DNA of 64,000 nucleotides from Rathayibacter_A sp036510655. Lineage in GTDB: Bacteria; Actinomycetota; Actinomycetes; Actinomycetales; Microbacteriaceae. This document shows positions 27,538 to 36,371 of this stretch, in pieces. The stretch lies in assembly GCA_036510655.1 (NCBI GenBank), contig DATCDQ010000058.1, positions 1 through 64,000 of the forward strand, given 5' to 3'. Position numbers and translations under genes: made by a program. How positions within the stretch are numbered: the first letter of the stretch is position 1; each line of letters opens with the position of its first letter. The notes beneath the pieces are model-generated. The model saw only the letters and a program-made list of their open reading frames with translations. It did not search any database and had not been told where the DNA came from.

Positions 27538-29150
27538 GTCCGAGTCGCCCCCCGTCTGCACCGCCGAGTCTGCCCGGCTTCAGCTATGTCGAACTGCTCG
27601 GATCCGGCGGCTTCGCCGACGTATTCCTGTACCGGCAGGAACTGCCCTCGCGCAATGTCGCGGTGAAGGCACTCCTGCCCGGCGCCGTCGGTCACGACGA
27701 GATCGCGGAGTTCACGGCTGAAGCCAACGTGATGGCGCAGCTGTCGACGCATCCGTCGATCGTCACGATCTACCAGGCAGGCGTCTCACCGGACGGGCGT
27801 CCCTACCTGGTGATGGAGTATTGCCCCAAGCCGAACCTGCAGGCCCGCTACCGACGCGAACGGATCTCGGTGGCCGAGGCCATCCGGATAGGCATTCAGG
27901 TGGCGGGTGCGGTCGAGACCTCGCACCGCGCTGGTGTTCTGCACCGTGACATCAAGCCCGCGAATATCCTGGTCACACAGTACAACCGGCCCGCGCTCAC
28001 CGACTTCGGAATCGCTGGCACCACCACGGGTAACACGCTCGCCGAAGCGGTGGGCATGTCGATTCCGTGGTCGCCGCCGGAATCATTCGCAACGCCGGCG
28101 ACGAGCGTTGTGCAATCGGATGTCTGGGCGCTCGCCGCAACCATTTACTCCCTGCTGGCCGGGCGCTCACCCTTCGAGCTGCCCGGAGCGGCCAATGCGC
28201 AGCATGACATCATGGGCCGCATCCAGGTGAGCACGCTGCCGCGTCTCGGTCGCGCGGATGCGCCCGCCTCTCTGGAACACGTGCTGGCAACGGCGATGGC
28301 GAAACCGATCGAGCAACGATACTCCTCGGCGCTCGCGTTCGCGCGTGCGCTTCAGAAGGTGGAGATCGAGCTCGGGTTCTCGGTGACAGCGATCGATGTG
28401 CTGGACGATAGCGAGCAACCAGCGGGCGCAGACGATGACGACGACGGACTGACACGCATCCACGCGGTCGCCAGCATCGAGGCGCAGCCGCACGCATCCA
28501 CCGCACTGCGAAGTGCGGCCGCGAGCGCACCTCCGGCCGTGCAACCTAGTGCACCGCCCCTTGCTCCGGTCGATGAAACCGTGCGTCGCGGCCCCGGCGA
28601 GTCAGTGCCGGCGCTACCGGAGAGTCAGCCGGGCGCAGTGAGAATCTCCGCGCCGACGCTCGCAGCGCCGGCGGTGCCCCCGGTCGATGAAACGCAGCGC
28701 CGGCCGGCAACCACCTCGGCCATGATGGCAGCGCCGACACGACCACGGCGCCGCGCACCGTTGATCATCGCGGCAGCGGTCGCCACGGTCGTCGTCGCCG
28801 GCACCGGAGTGGCGATCGCCTTGGCCGGATCGCCGTCGCATCCGACGAGGCCCACCACGAGCGCCCAGCCCAACGACGTCGTTGCCGCTCCCGTACCCGC
28901 ACCGACAACTCTGATTGGCAGCGCAAGCAATGGATCAGTGGCCTTCACGTGGGCCAACCCCGACCCGCAGAACGGCGACAGCTACCTGTGGGGTGCGGTG
29001 GTTCCCGGCACCGATCCGACGCTCGCGCCAGTCGCCCAGCGCACGGTCGTGGTTCCTCGCGCGAAGACAGGCCAGACCTGCGTGGAAGTATTCATTCGCC
29101 GCAGCGACGGGCGCGTCTCCGACACGCCCGCGACGGAGTGTGTTCCGTGA
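27534..29150 (+). CDS. transmembrane Ser/Thr protein kinase with extracellular Fn3-like domain
   Basis: 538 residues. Kinase domain: GSGGFADVF glycine loop, Lys45, HRDIKPANIL (Asp139), DFG (Asp157), PWSPPES in place of APE, SDVWALAATIYSLLAG. A Pro/Ala-rich linker leads to one helix (PLIIAAAVATVVVAGTGVAIALAG) and a C-terminal extracellular beta domain (TTLIGSASNGSVAFTWANPD...) resembling Fn3, with Cys residues in the last 25 positions. All catalytic residues are intact. Resembles bifidobacterial Pkb2 by arrangement. Probably senses the envelope and phosphorylates the FHA proteins or the ATPase. Confidence 0.92.
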   Translation: MSPSRPPSAPPSLPGFSYVELLGSGGFADVFLYRQELPSRNVAVKALLPGAVGHDEIAEFTAEANVMAQLSTHPSIVTIYQAGVSPDGRPYLVMEYCPKPNLQARYRRERISVAEAIRIGIQVAGAVETSHRAGVLHRDIKPANILVTQYNRPALTDFGIAGTTTGNTLAEAVGMSIPWSPPESFATPATSVVQSDVWALAATIYSLLAGRSPFELPGAANAQHDIMGRIQVSTLPRLGRADAPASLEHVLATAMAKPIEQRYSSALAFARALQKVEIELGFSVTAIDVLDDSEQPAGADDDDDGLTRIHAVASIEAQPHASTALRSAAASAPPAVQPSAPPLAPVDETVRRGPGESVPALPESQPGAVRISAPTLAAPAVPPVDETQRRPATTSAMMAAPTRPRRRAPLIIAAAVATVVVAGTGVAIALAGSPSHPTRPTTSAQPNDVVAAPVPAPTTLIGSASNGSVAFTWANPDPQNGDSYLWGAVVPGTDPTLAPVAQRTVVVPRAKTGQTCVEVFIRRSDGRVSDTPATECVP

Positions 29151-29980
29151 GCGCGCCAGAGTCGGCCGCGGTGCCGGTCCAGCGGCGCGGAGAACTGCAG
29201 TTGAGCCGCGTGATCGCGCCGTCAGCCGCCCAAGCTGTGCAGGCCGCGCAGCAGGCGCCGGTGGCGCCTCCGGTGCAGATCGAGTATTGCGGCGAGTGGT
29301 TCCCCGTCGAGTCTGACGTACCGTTCACGATCGGAAGGGACGCCGACCTCACGCTCGATGACAACAGATTCCTGCATCGGCACTTCTTGCAAGTCGCCCA
29401 CTCGGACGGCCTCTGGTGGCTCGCGAACATCGGCAGCCGCCTCTCTGCCACCATCACCGACGGTGTCGGAAGCGTGCAGGCCTGGCTGTCACCCGGCGCG
29501 CGGCTGCCCATCGTGTTCCGCGTGACCTCAGTCATCTTCACGGCGGGGCCGACGACGTATGAGTTTACCGTGCACACCGAGGCGCCGCCGTTTATCGAGG
29601 CGGCCCCCGGCAGCGTGTACGGCGGCGTCACGACCGTCGGCACGGTCTCGCTGACGGACGCGCAACGGCTCGTGATCCTGGCTCTCGCGGAACCCATGCT
29701 GCTGCGCGAAGGTACCGGGATGAGCGACATCCCGACGTCCGCCAAGGCAGCCGCTCGACTCGGCTGGGCGCAGACCCGCTTCAACCGCAAGCTCGACAAC
29801 GTGTGCGACAAGCTCGATCGCGCCGGCGTGCAGGGCCTCCGCGGCGGCGTTACGTCCTACGCCACCAATCGCCGGGCCCGACTGGTCGAGCACGCCATCG
29901 CCGCCCGACTCGTCACGCGCGCCGATCTTGGACTGCTCGACACAGCCCGGTCCGAGAACGCGTATCTGGAGGACGTCTGA
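29147..29980 (+). CDS. FHA protein with C-terminal helix-turn-helix-like domain
   Basis: 277 residues. FHA-like domain at about 45-140 (FTIGRDADLTLDDNRFLHRHFLQV), though the Asn-Gly turn after the Ser/His motif is not obvious, so phosphopeptide binding may be altered. Residues 170-260 (SLTDAQRLVILALAEPML ... TSAKAAARLGWAQTRFNRKLDNVCDKL) look like a winged-helix or sigma-4-type fold. Start GTG overlaps the kinase stop (GTGA). Could be a phospho-controlled transcription factor or an adaptor; not resolvable by eye. Confidence 0.8.
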   Translation: MSAPESAAVPVQRRGELQLSRVIAPSAAQAVQAAQQAPVAPPVQIEYCGEWFPVESDVPFTIGRDADLTLDDNRFLHRHFLQVAHSDGLWWLANIGSRLSATITDGVGSVQAWLSPGARLPIVFRVTSVIFTAGPTTYEFTVHTEAPPFIEAAPGSVYGGVTTVGTVSLTDAQRLVILALAEPMLLREGTGMSDIPTSAKAAARLGWAQTRFNRKLDNVCDKLDRAGVQGLRGGVTSYATNRRARLVEHAIAARLVTRADLGLLDTARSENAYLEDV

Positions 29981-29981
29981 G

Positions 29982-32900
29982 ATGCGATTGAAGGTCATGT
30001 TCAACAGACCCGGCGCCGGCACCGTGCCGCTGGTGGTAACGGCGGAGCCGAGCGCTCGCGTGAGCGACATCGCCGGCACGCTGTACCGCGGGGATCCTGC
30101 GCGCGACGGTTCGGCATCTGCCGTGCAGTTGACGATCCAGGTGCGAGATGCCGGGGCACAGACGCCCAGACTCATCGGCGCGGATGCCACTCTCGTCGAG
30201 TCTGGGATCCGCTCCGGCTCCGTGCTCGAACTCGTTCAGGCCGACGGGCAATTCGCGGCAGCGGGCAGCACCCGCGGAGCCGCGGCCGCAGTGTTGCGCG
30301 TACTCAGCGGCCCCGATGCAGGCACCGAGTTCCCCTTACCCATCGGCTCAAGCGTGATCGGCCGCGACCGCGACGTCGACGTGCGCCTGAGCGATCCACT
30401 CATCTCTAAGCGGCACGTGCGCATCAACGTGGGCGACACGATCGACATCATCGATCAGGGGTCGGCCAACGGCATCACTGTGGGCGGACAGCCGGTCGCG
30501 CGAGCGACGGTCTCGGCCACCGACTCGGTCGAGCTCGGCGACACCGTCATCTGCGTGGTTTCGCTTCAGCGCGGCGGCAACAGTTCCCCGACCACACCGT
30601 TCGTGGAATTCGTGCGCAGTCCACGCGTCGTGCTGCGGTTTCCCGGTGAGAAGTTCGACGGGCCGACGCCGCCGACACCGATGCAGCCGCAACGACTGCC
30701 GTATCTTGCCATCATCGCCCCACTCATCATGGGCGCTGTGGTATTTCTGGTCAGTCAGAATCCTCTCGGCGTCATCATGATGGGGCTCAGCCCGGTTCTC
30801 GTGCTCGGAACCTTCATCGACAGCCGAGTCACGGCGAAGAAACAGCTGAAGATCCAGACCAAACGGTTCCTGGCTGCCATTGAATCCTTGCATCAACGCG
30901 CTGCGGATGCCCAGATAACTGAGCGGGCAACCCGCCTCGCAGAGGCCCCCGGTACGGCTGACGTGATCGAGTCGCTCACCCGTTTGGGGCCGTTGCTGTG
31001 GACCAAACGGCCCGAAGACCCCACCTTCCTCAGCGCCCGGCTCGGTGTTGGCACTGCACCCAGCCGCAGCAGGATCGAGTTGCCGAGTGCGAACGACTCT
31101 GTGCCAGAACACTGGGCGATGCTGCTGAACATCGTGGACGAATTCTCCTACATCACCGATGTACCGCTGACCGTCGACTGGCGCACGGCAGGCGCGCTCG
31201 GGGTTGCCGGCCCGCGCGAACTCTCGATCGATGCCGCGCGTGCCATCGTTATCCAGGCTATCGGTCTGCAGTCACCCGCCGAAATGGTGCTGTGCGCATT
31301 CACCTCGCAACAGACACGCACAGATTGGGATTGGCTACCGTGGCTGCCACATGTGACCTCCCCTCACAGCCCGATCCTCGGCGAGCACTTGGCCGATGCC
31401 CAGGGCAGCGGTGCCGCACTGCTAGCCCAGCTGGAGGGCCTCGTCGACGACCGCTCGGACGGCGCACCGGAGCTCCGCGGACCGCTGGACCCTGACAAGC
31501 CAGGGGAGCAGCCGGTGCCGGTCGTGCCATCCGTTCTCGTGCTGGTCGAAGACGATGCCCCAGTCGACCGGCCGCGGCTGACCCGGCTTGCCGAACGGGG
31601 CGCAGACGTCGGAGTGCACATCATCTGGTGTGCCAGCACACAGGAACACCTGCCGGCCGCCTGCCGGACATTTTTGATTGTCGACGGCGCGGTCGGCGCA
31701 ATGGTCGGCTCGGTGCGCGCTGGCGCGATTGATGCTCCGGTGCGCCCCGAAGCGGCCTCGCTCGAGGATGCCCGGCGCGTGGCTCACTGCCTCGCCCCAG
31801 TGATCGACGCCGGCGTTCCGGTTGACGACGACAGCGACCTGCCGCAATCCGTTTCATATGCTGCGCTCGCAGGGACGCGTCTCCTCCACGACGGCGACGC
31901 CGTCGTAGAGCGCTGGCGTGAGAACAACACGATCCTCGACCGCGCGGCCCCACCGCAGCGGCGACGCAAAGACGGGCATCTGCGCGCGCTCGTCGGCCAC
32001 GCTGGCGTCGACCCGTTCTACATTGACCTGCGAGCCCAAGGGCCGCACGCGCTGGTCGGCGGAACGACCGGCGCGGGCAAGAGCGAGTTCCTGCAAGCAT
32101 GGGTGCTCGGTATCGCCTCGGCGCACAGCCCTGATCGCGTCACGTTCCTGTTCGTCGACTACAAGGGCGGCTCCGCGTTCGCGGATTGTGTGAACCTTCC
32201 GCACACCGTCGGCCTGGTCACCGACCTGTCCCCGCACCTGGTGCGGCGCGCGCTCACGAGCCTGCGTGCGGAATTGCGCCATCGAGAACACCTGCTCAAC
32301 AGCAAACGCGCCAAAGACCTGCTCACCCTCGAGCGATCCGGCGACCCGGATACACCGCCGAGCCTGATCGTCGTGATCGACGAGTTCGCCGCCCTTGCTC
32401 AGGAGGTGCCGGAGTTCGTCGACGGACTCGTCGATGTGGCACAGCGCGGTCGTTCCCTTGGCCTGCACCTGATCTTGGCGACGCAGCGCCCGGCTGGCGT
32501 CATCAAGGACAATCTGCGCGCCAACACGAACCTGCGCATCGCACTGCGGATGGCCGACGAAGAGGATTCGACGGACATCGTGGGCACCCCGCTCGCCGCG
32601 CATTTCGACCCGGCAATCCCGGGGCGGGGCGCTGCCAAGTCAGGGCCTGGCCGGCTCACGAGCTTTCAGACCGGATACACCGGAGGCATCACCAGCAGCG
32701 AGCCCCCACCCGCACCGATCGCGGTATCCGCACTCGGCTTCGGGGCTGCGGCGCCCTGGGAAGTGCCGAGCGACGAATCCGCTGCACCGGCTGAGAGTGG
32801 CCCCACGGACATTGCCCGCATCGTCGACTCCATCTCCCGCGCAGCGGTCACCGCGCACATTCCGGAGCCGCGCAAGCCGTGGCTTGCTACTCTCGCGGAC

Positions 32901-34412
32901 GTCTACGACCTGAGCAGGCTGCCCAACCCGCGCACCGACGAGCGGCTGCTGCTCGGCGTGCTCGACGACCCGGCATCCCAATCACAGCCGACCGTGTTCT
33001 ATGAACCCGACCGCGACGGCAATATGGCTCTGTTCGGCACGGGCGGATCAGGAAAGAGCACAGCGCTGCGGTCGATCGCCATTGCCGCCGCCGTGACCCC
33101 GCGCGGCGGCCCGGTGCACGTTTACGGACTCGACTTCGGAGCGAACGGCCTGCGGATGCTTGAGGAGCTCCCACACGTCGGCGCCGTGATCTCCGGTGAC
33201 GACGAGGAGCGCGTCATCCGGCTGCTGCGTATGCTGCGTGATTTGGTCGACAATCGGTCGTCCGCCTACGCGGCGGCGCATGCGGGCACGATCGTCGAAT
33301 ACCGACGTCTGGCCAATGCACCGAACGAACCGCGCATCCTTGTGCTCATCGACGGGATCGGGGCTTTCCGGGAGGCTTACGAGTTCGCCTCGAACTCGGC
33401 CTGGTTCACTGTGCTCGCACAGATCGCCGTGGACGGCCGCCAGGTCGGCGTGCACTTGGTCATCGCCGGCGACCGGCCCAATTCGCTGCCGCCGTCGATC
33501 GCATCGACGGTGCAGCGGCGCGTCGTTCTGCGCCAGGCCAGTGAAGACGACTACCTACTGCTCGGCGTTCCACGCGACGTTCTCGATGTCAGCTCGCCGC
33601 CCGGTCGCGCGATCGTTGACGACAACGAGATGCAGTTCGCCGTGCACGGCGCTGACGCGAACGTGGCCGTACAAGCCCGAGAGATCCATCGACTCGCCGA
33701 GAGCATGCGCCGGCAGGGCATCACCGGAGCTCCGGCCGTACAACGGCTGCCGGAGAGGATCGCGTTGCAGGAGCTGCCTGCCCAGGTGGCGGGTGCCCCC
33801 GTCATCGGTGCTGCGGATGCCTCGCTGCAGCCAGTCGGCGTGCTTGCGCGCGGCGCATTCATGCTTGCGGGCCTCCCTGGGTCGGGCCGCACAACGGCGC
33901 TCGAGACCCTGGCGCGCGCGGTCGCACGCGCAGACCCGAGCCGCCCGCTCATGCTGTTGTCCCCGCGATCGAGCCGCCTAGCAGGCGTACTCAATTGGCA
34001 TCATGCAGCGCAGAACCCGGCGGAAGTTGCCATCCTCGCTTCGACACTGCGCGAAGAGCTGGCCGCAGGAAGGCTGGTCGGCGGTGCCATATTCGTCGCG
34101 GACATCACGGAGTTCACCGGGTCCGAGGCCGAGCAGGAACTGGACCAGCTGATCCGCGAGGCGCTGCGAGCCGAACTGCTGGTCATTGGCGAGGCCGAGT
34201 CATCGACGTGGTCGCAGGCGTACACACTTGCGCAGCCGTTCAAGTCGGCGCGCCGGGGTCTTGTGCTGGTTCCCGGGGAGATGGACGGAGACCTGCTCTT
34301 CGGCACGCAGCTCGGCCGCTTCCGGCGAGTGGACTTTCCTCCGGGTCGAGGCTTCCTGATCGAAAAAGGCCGAGCGACCAAACTCCAGATCGCTATCGGG
34401 GGAACTCCATGA
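29982..34412 (+). CDS. FHA-bearing FtsK/EssC-type type VII secretion ATPase
   Basis: 1476 residues. Residues 1-90 look like a ubiquitin-like fold (ends TLVESGIRSGSVLELVQA, as in YukD/EccD N-termini). FHA domain at about 105-180 (GRDRDVDVRL, SKRHVRINV, DQGSANGITV). Two helices follow (LPYLAIIAPLIMGAVVFLV, LGVIMMGLSPVLVLGTF). Three P-loop domains: the first has GGTTGAGKS (Lys700) and VVIDEFAAL (Asp800-Glu801); the second GTGGSGKST (Lys1025) with LIDGIG; the third GLPGSGRTT, where Arg1303 replaces the Walker lysine. FHA before two TM helices and FtsK domains is the Firmicutes EssC/YukB order, not the actinobacterial EccCa/EccCb split. The start ATG is 1 nt after the previous stop. No EccB, EccD, EccE or mycosin gene was found nearby. 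Confidence 0.9.
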   Translation: MRLKVMFNRPGAGTVPLVVTAEPSARVSDIAGTLYRGDPARDGSASAVQLTIQVRDAGAQTPRLIGADATLVESGIRSGSVLELVQADGQFAAAGSTRGAAAAVLRVLSGPDAGTEFPLPIGSSVIGRDRDVDVRLSDPLISKRHVRINVGDTIDIIDQGSANGITVGGQPVARATVSATDSVELGDTVICVVSLQRGGNSSPTTPFVEFVRSPRVVLRFPGEKFDGPTPPTPMQPQRLPYLAIIAPLIMGAVVFLVSQNPLGVIMMGLSPVLVLGTFIDSRVTAKKQLKIQTKRFLAAIESLHQRAADAQITERATRLAEAPGTADVIESLTRLGPLLWTKRPEDPTFLSARLGVGTAPSRSRIELPSANDSVPEHWAMLLNIVDEFSYITDVPLTVDWRTAGALGVAGPRELSIDAARAIVIQAIGLQSPAEMVLCAFTSQQTRTDWDWLPWLPHVTSPHSPILGEHLADAQGSGAALLAQLEGLVDDRSDGAPELRGPLDPDKPGEQPVPVVPSVLVLVEDDAPVDRPRLTRLAERGADVGVHIIWCASTQEHLPAACRTFLIVDGAVGAMVGSVRAGAIDAPVRPEAASLEDARRVAHCLAPVIDAGVPVDDDSDLPQSVSYAALAGTRLLHDGDAVVERWRENNTILDRAAPPQRRRKDGHLRALVGHAGVDPFYIDLRAQGPHALVGGTTGAGKSEFLQAWVLGIASAHSPDRVTFLFVDYKGGSAFADCVNLPHTVGLVTDLSPHLVRRALTSLRAELRHREHLLNSKRAKDLLTLERSGDPDTPPSLIVVIDEFAALAQEVPEFVDGLVDVAQRGRSLGLHLILATQRPAGVIKDNLRANTNLRIALRMADEEDSTDIVGTPLAAHFDPAIPGRGAAKSGPGRLTSFQTGYTGGITSSEPPPAPIAVSALGFGAAAPWEVPSDESAAPAESGPTDIARIVDSISRAAVTAHIPEPRKPWLATLADVYDLSRLPNPRTDERLLLGVLDDPASQSQPTVFYEPDRDGNMALFGTGGSGKSTALRSIAIAAAVTPRGGPVHVYGLDFGANGLRMLEELPHVGAVISGDDEERVIRLLRMLRDLVDNRSSAYAAAHAGTIVEYRRLANAPNEPRILVLIDGIGAFREAYEFASNSAWFTVLAQIAVDGRQVGVHLVIAGDRPNSLPPSIASTVQRRVVLRQASEDDYLLLGVPRDVLDVSSPPGRAIVDDNEMQFAVHGADANVAVQAREIHRLAESMRRQGITGAPAVQRLPERIALQELPAQVAGAPVIGAADASLQPVGVLARGAFMLAGLPGSGRTTALETLARAVARADPSRPLMLLSPRSSRLAGVLNWHHAAQNPAEVAILASTLREELAAGRLVGGAIFVADITEFTGSEAEQELDQLIREALRAELLVIGEAESSTWSQAYTLAQPFKSARRGLVLVPGEMDGDLLFGTQLGRFRRVDFPPGRGFLIEKGRATKLQIAIGGTP

Positions 34413-34415
34413 TGC

Positions 34416-34433
34416 ATGGGCGAATAGGCCCAT
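34416..34433 (+). promoter_or_regulatory. shared palindromic operator, copy C
   Basis: ATGGGCGAATAGGCCCAT followed by CGAC, starting 4 nt after the ATPase stop. It is followed by TCGACA (34433-34438), an 18-nt spacer and TATCGT (34457-34462), placing the palindrome centre at about -44. Suggests the WXG100 operon has its own activated promoter. Confidence 0.75.
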
Positions 34434-34456
34434 CGACAGTGCAGTCAATGGCGAAA

Positions 34457-34462
34457 TATCGT
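34457..34462 (+). promoter_or_regulatory. -10 box of WXG100 operon
   Basis: TATCGT, 18 nt after TCGACA. Predicted 5' leader of about 70 nt, unlike the leaderless genes elsewhere in the window. Confidence 0.5.
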
Positions 34463-34538
34463 GGCCTCAGATCACACAGAACGTACCTCATCCCGAGGTC
34501 GAAGTGACAACGCAACACAAATTGAAGGAGAAGGAATC

Positions 34539-34805
34539 ATGGCAGTTTGGGGACTTGACGTCGAGCAGGTACGTCAGCTCGGAACACAGCTCAACGCGAA
34601 GGCGACGGACATCGAGACAATTCTGTCCTCGCTGACCAACAGCTTGAACAGCACGCAGTGGGAAGGCCCCGACGCTACGGCATTCCGCAGCGACTGGACG
34701 GGACAGCACACGACTGCACTGCGCGCCGTCGCGACAGCGCTGCGTGAGGCAGCCACCAAGGCGCAGCAGAACGCGCAGGCGCAGGAACAGGTTTCGAACG
34801 CCTGA
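34539..34805 (+). CDS. WXG100 protein (ESAT-6/EsxA-like)
   Basis: 88 residues, helix-turn-helix hairpin with WEG in NSTQWEGPDATAF at the turn. This is the standard small secreted or dimeric partner of type VII systems. No YxxxD/E export signal at the C-terminus (ends EQVSNA), so it might be exported as a dimer partner or by a different signal. AAGGAGAAGG ribosome site. Followed by a strong hairpin (34814-34841) before the next gene. Confidence 0.92.
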   Translation: MAVWGLDVEQVRQLGTQLNAKATDIETILSSLTNSLNSTQWEGPDATAFRSDWTGQHTTALRAVATALREAATKAQQNAQAQEQVSNA

Positions 34806-34813
34806 TCTGTTTC

Positions 34814-34841
34814 GTGGGGCGAGGCATGTGTCTCGCCCCAC
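34814..34841 (+). terminator. strong hairpin after the WXG100 gene (attenuator or mRNA stabiliser)
   Basis: Perfect 10-bp stem GTGGGGCGAG / CTCGCCCCAC with loop GCATGTGT, 9 nt after the WXG100 stop. No T-run follows and the next gene has its own strong ribosome site, so partial termination or 3'-end protection that raises WXG100 levels is more likely than full termination. Confidence 0.6.
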
Positions 34842-34862
34842 CTGGGCCAAGGAGATAATGGC

Positions 34863-35753
34863 ATGTCAATATTCGGTGCTGATGTCGGGGAACTGCGGTC
34901 CCTCGGCGCGCGCATGACGAACGGCGCACGGCAGATCGAAGCGCTCCGCGGGGCACTGAACGCACAGATCGGCGCGACGCAGGCCTGGCAGGGGCCGGAT
35001 GCCGGCCGGTTCCGCGCAAACTGGTCTTCCCAGTTGCAGATCCAGCTGAAATCCGTTGGGGCCGCGCTCGAAACGGCCGCGACCGCGCTGGACCGCAATG
35101 CGAGGGAACAAACGGATGCGAGCGCGGCGGCTGGGGGATCGATCGGCGGCAGCGGGCTCGCTCCGACGCAAACGCGACTCGAAGACAACATCAATGGGGC
35201 GACGGACATCGTCGGTCTAGCCGCGCTCGGCAACGACGCGATCAACACGGCGGGCTTGCTCACAGCGGCGGCCATTCCCACGGCAGTAGTCGCGGCGGGA
35301 AGATACTTGCCTTTCATCGGCGCCGCCGCCGCGGGCGTCACGGTCTTCGAGGATGTGTCCCATGGCGATGCTGCAGCGACCGTCATCGACGGCGGGCTCG
35401 CCATCGCTTCCGCGATCCCAGTAATTGCGGTGGGCGCTGACGCCATGGGAGGACTCCTGAGGGTGGCGGTGCCCTACTCCAGCGAGGCGCAGGCATCGTT
35501 GCAGAATTACGAACTCCACCAGCGCTTCGGTGCCGGAGTGAACGCCTCGAACGCCACGCTTGACCAGAATTTGTGGCTCAGCACGCGCTACAGCGGCGCT
35601 CTCGGGTGCGCAAACATGATATCGGACAAGATGAGTCAGTTTGCAAGCACGACCACTACGCCGATGATCCGGGCCGGCATCCATACAACGGAAGTTGCAG
35701 TAAAGGCTGGTCAGGAAATCGTAGGAGCAGTCGGGAAATGGGTCGGGCTGTGA
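34863..35753 (+). CDS. WXG100-domain protein with hydrophobic C-terminal domain
   Basis: 296 residues. Residues 1-95 are homologous to the neighbouring WXG100 module (GADVGELRSLGARM, AWQGPDAGRF as W-x-G). The rest is Ala/Gly-rich with two or three hydrophobic stretches (TAAAIPTAVVAAGRYLPFIGAAAAG, AIASAIPVIAVGADAMGG) and no recognised domain. Such N-terminal WXG modules mark type VII substrates; the C-terminal part may be a membrane-active or toxin domain (inference). AAGGAGAT lies 6 nt before the ATG. Overlaps the next gene by GTGA. Confidence 0.82.
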   Translation: MSIFGADVGELRSLGARMTNGARQIEALRGALNAQIGATQAWQGPDAGRFRANWSSQLQIQLKSVGAALETAATALDRNAREQTDASAAAGGSIGGSGLAPTQTRLEDNINGATDIVGLAALGNDAINTAGLLTAAAIPTAVVAAGRYLPFIGAAAAGVTVFEDVSHGDAAATVIDGGLAIASAIPVIAVGADAMGGLLRVAVPYSSEAQASLQNYELHQRFGAGVNASNATLDQNLWLSTRYSGALGCANMISDKMSQFASTTTTPMIRAGIHTTEVAVKAGQEIVGAVGKWVGL

Positions 35754-36349
35754 GCCAGTCTGGGGATCAGGATGCGGATGGGAGTCTCCTTCTGACCTCG
35801 GACGAGGTGCTGTGGGCACTGGACCTAGTTGGAGTGAGGGATGATCCGTTTGTTCGTGGCATTCTTCCTACCGTCCGCCCCGAGGCGCGAGCCGATCTTC
35901 GACTGAGTGTCCGGCAGACTTTGAAGGCTCGCCTCGACGGTGCAAAGGAACCGGATCCGGATCTGCTGGAGTCGGCAATCATCGATTATGTGGCCCCGGT
36001 GCGAGAGGCTACCGCGGCGATCCAAATACGCGGCGGAACCGCCGGGCCGGTGTCAGTCACAGCCTTCGTCGCTCTCGAGATGGCAGTGATCTTTGCTTTT
36101 CGGCTCGACGGCCTCGTGGTCGTCGAGAGGATCAGTCCGACGCACGTTGTCGAGCATGTCGTGTCTGCCATGCTCACCCAACCCGATTGGTCTGATCTAC
36201 TCGCGCTCGTACACCTCCGCTCAGGCGAGCCAACTGTGATTACTGTCTCACAGGAATCCCTAGCTGGCGATCGAATGGAACTTGCCGCGCGGCTTCGCTA
36301 TTCGATCACCGATGAATTGGAAGCCGCCGCGGCAGTATCACCGTCATGA
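35750..36349 (+). CDS. hypothetical protein, possible EspG-like substrate chaperone
   Basis: About 199 residues, soluble, acidic N-terminus, mixed alpha/beta with a hydrophobic middle (VSVTAFVALEMAVIFAFRLDGLVVVERIS). No family recognised. The GTG at 35750 overlaps the previous stop (GTGA). Lying between two WXG-domain proteins and of a size similar to ESX chaperones, it may be a substrate adaptor or, if the substrates are toxic, an immunity factor. Neither is shown by sequence. Confidence 0.65.
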   Translation: MSQSGDQDADGSLLLTSDEVLWALDLVGVRDDPFVRGILPTVRPEARADLRLSVRQTLKARLDGAKEPDPDLLESAIIDYVAPVREATAAIQIRGGTAGPVSVTAFVALEMAVIFAFRLDGLVVVERISPTHVVEHVVSAMLTQPDWSDLLALVHLRSGEPTVITVSQESLAGDRMELAARLRYSITDELEAAAAVSPS

Positions 36350-36371
36350 TGCGTGAGGAGATAACACCACG

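Noticed and set aside
34409..34507. 32-codon frame overlapping the ATPase stop as ATGA
   Set aside because: It lies across operator C and the predicted -10 of the WXG100 promoter, and has no recognisable features; more likely leader DNA.
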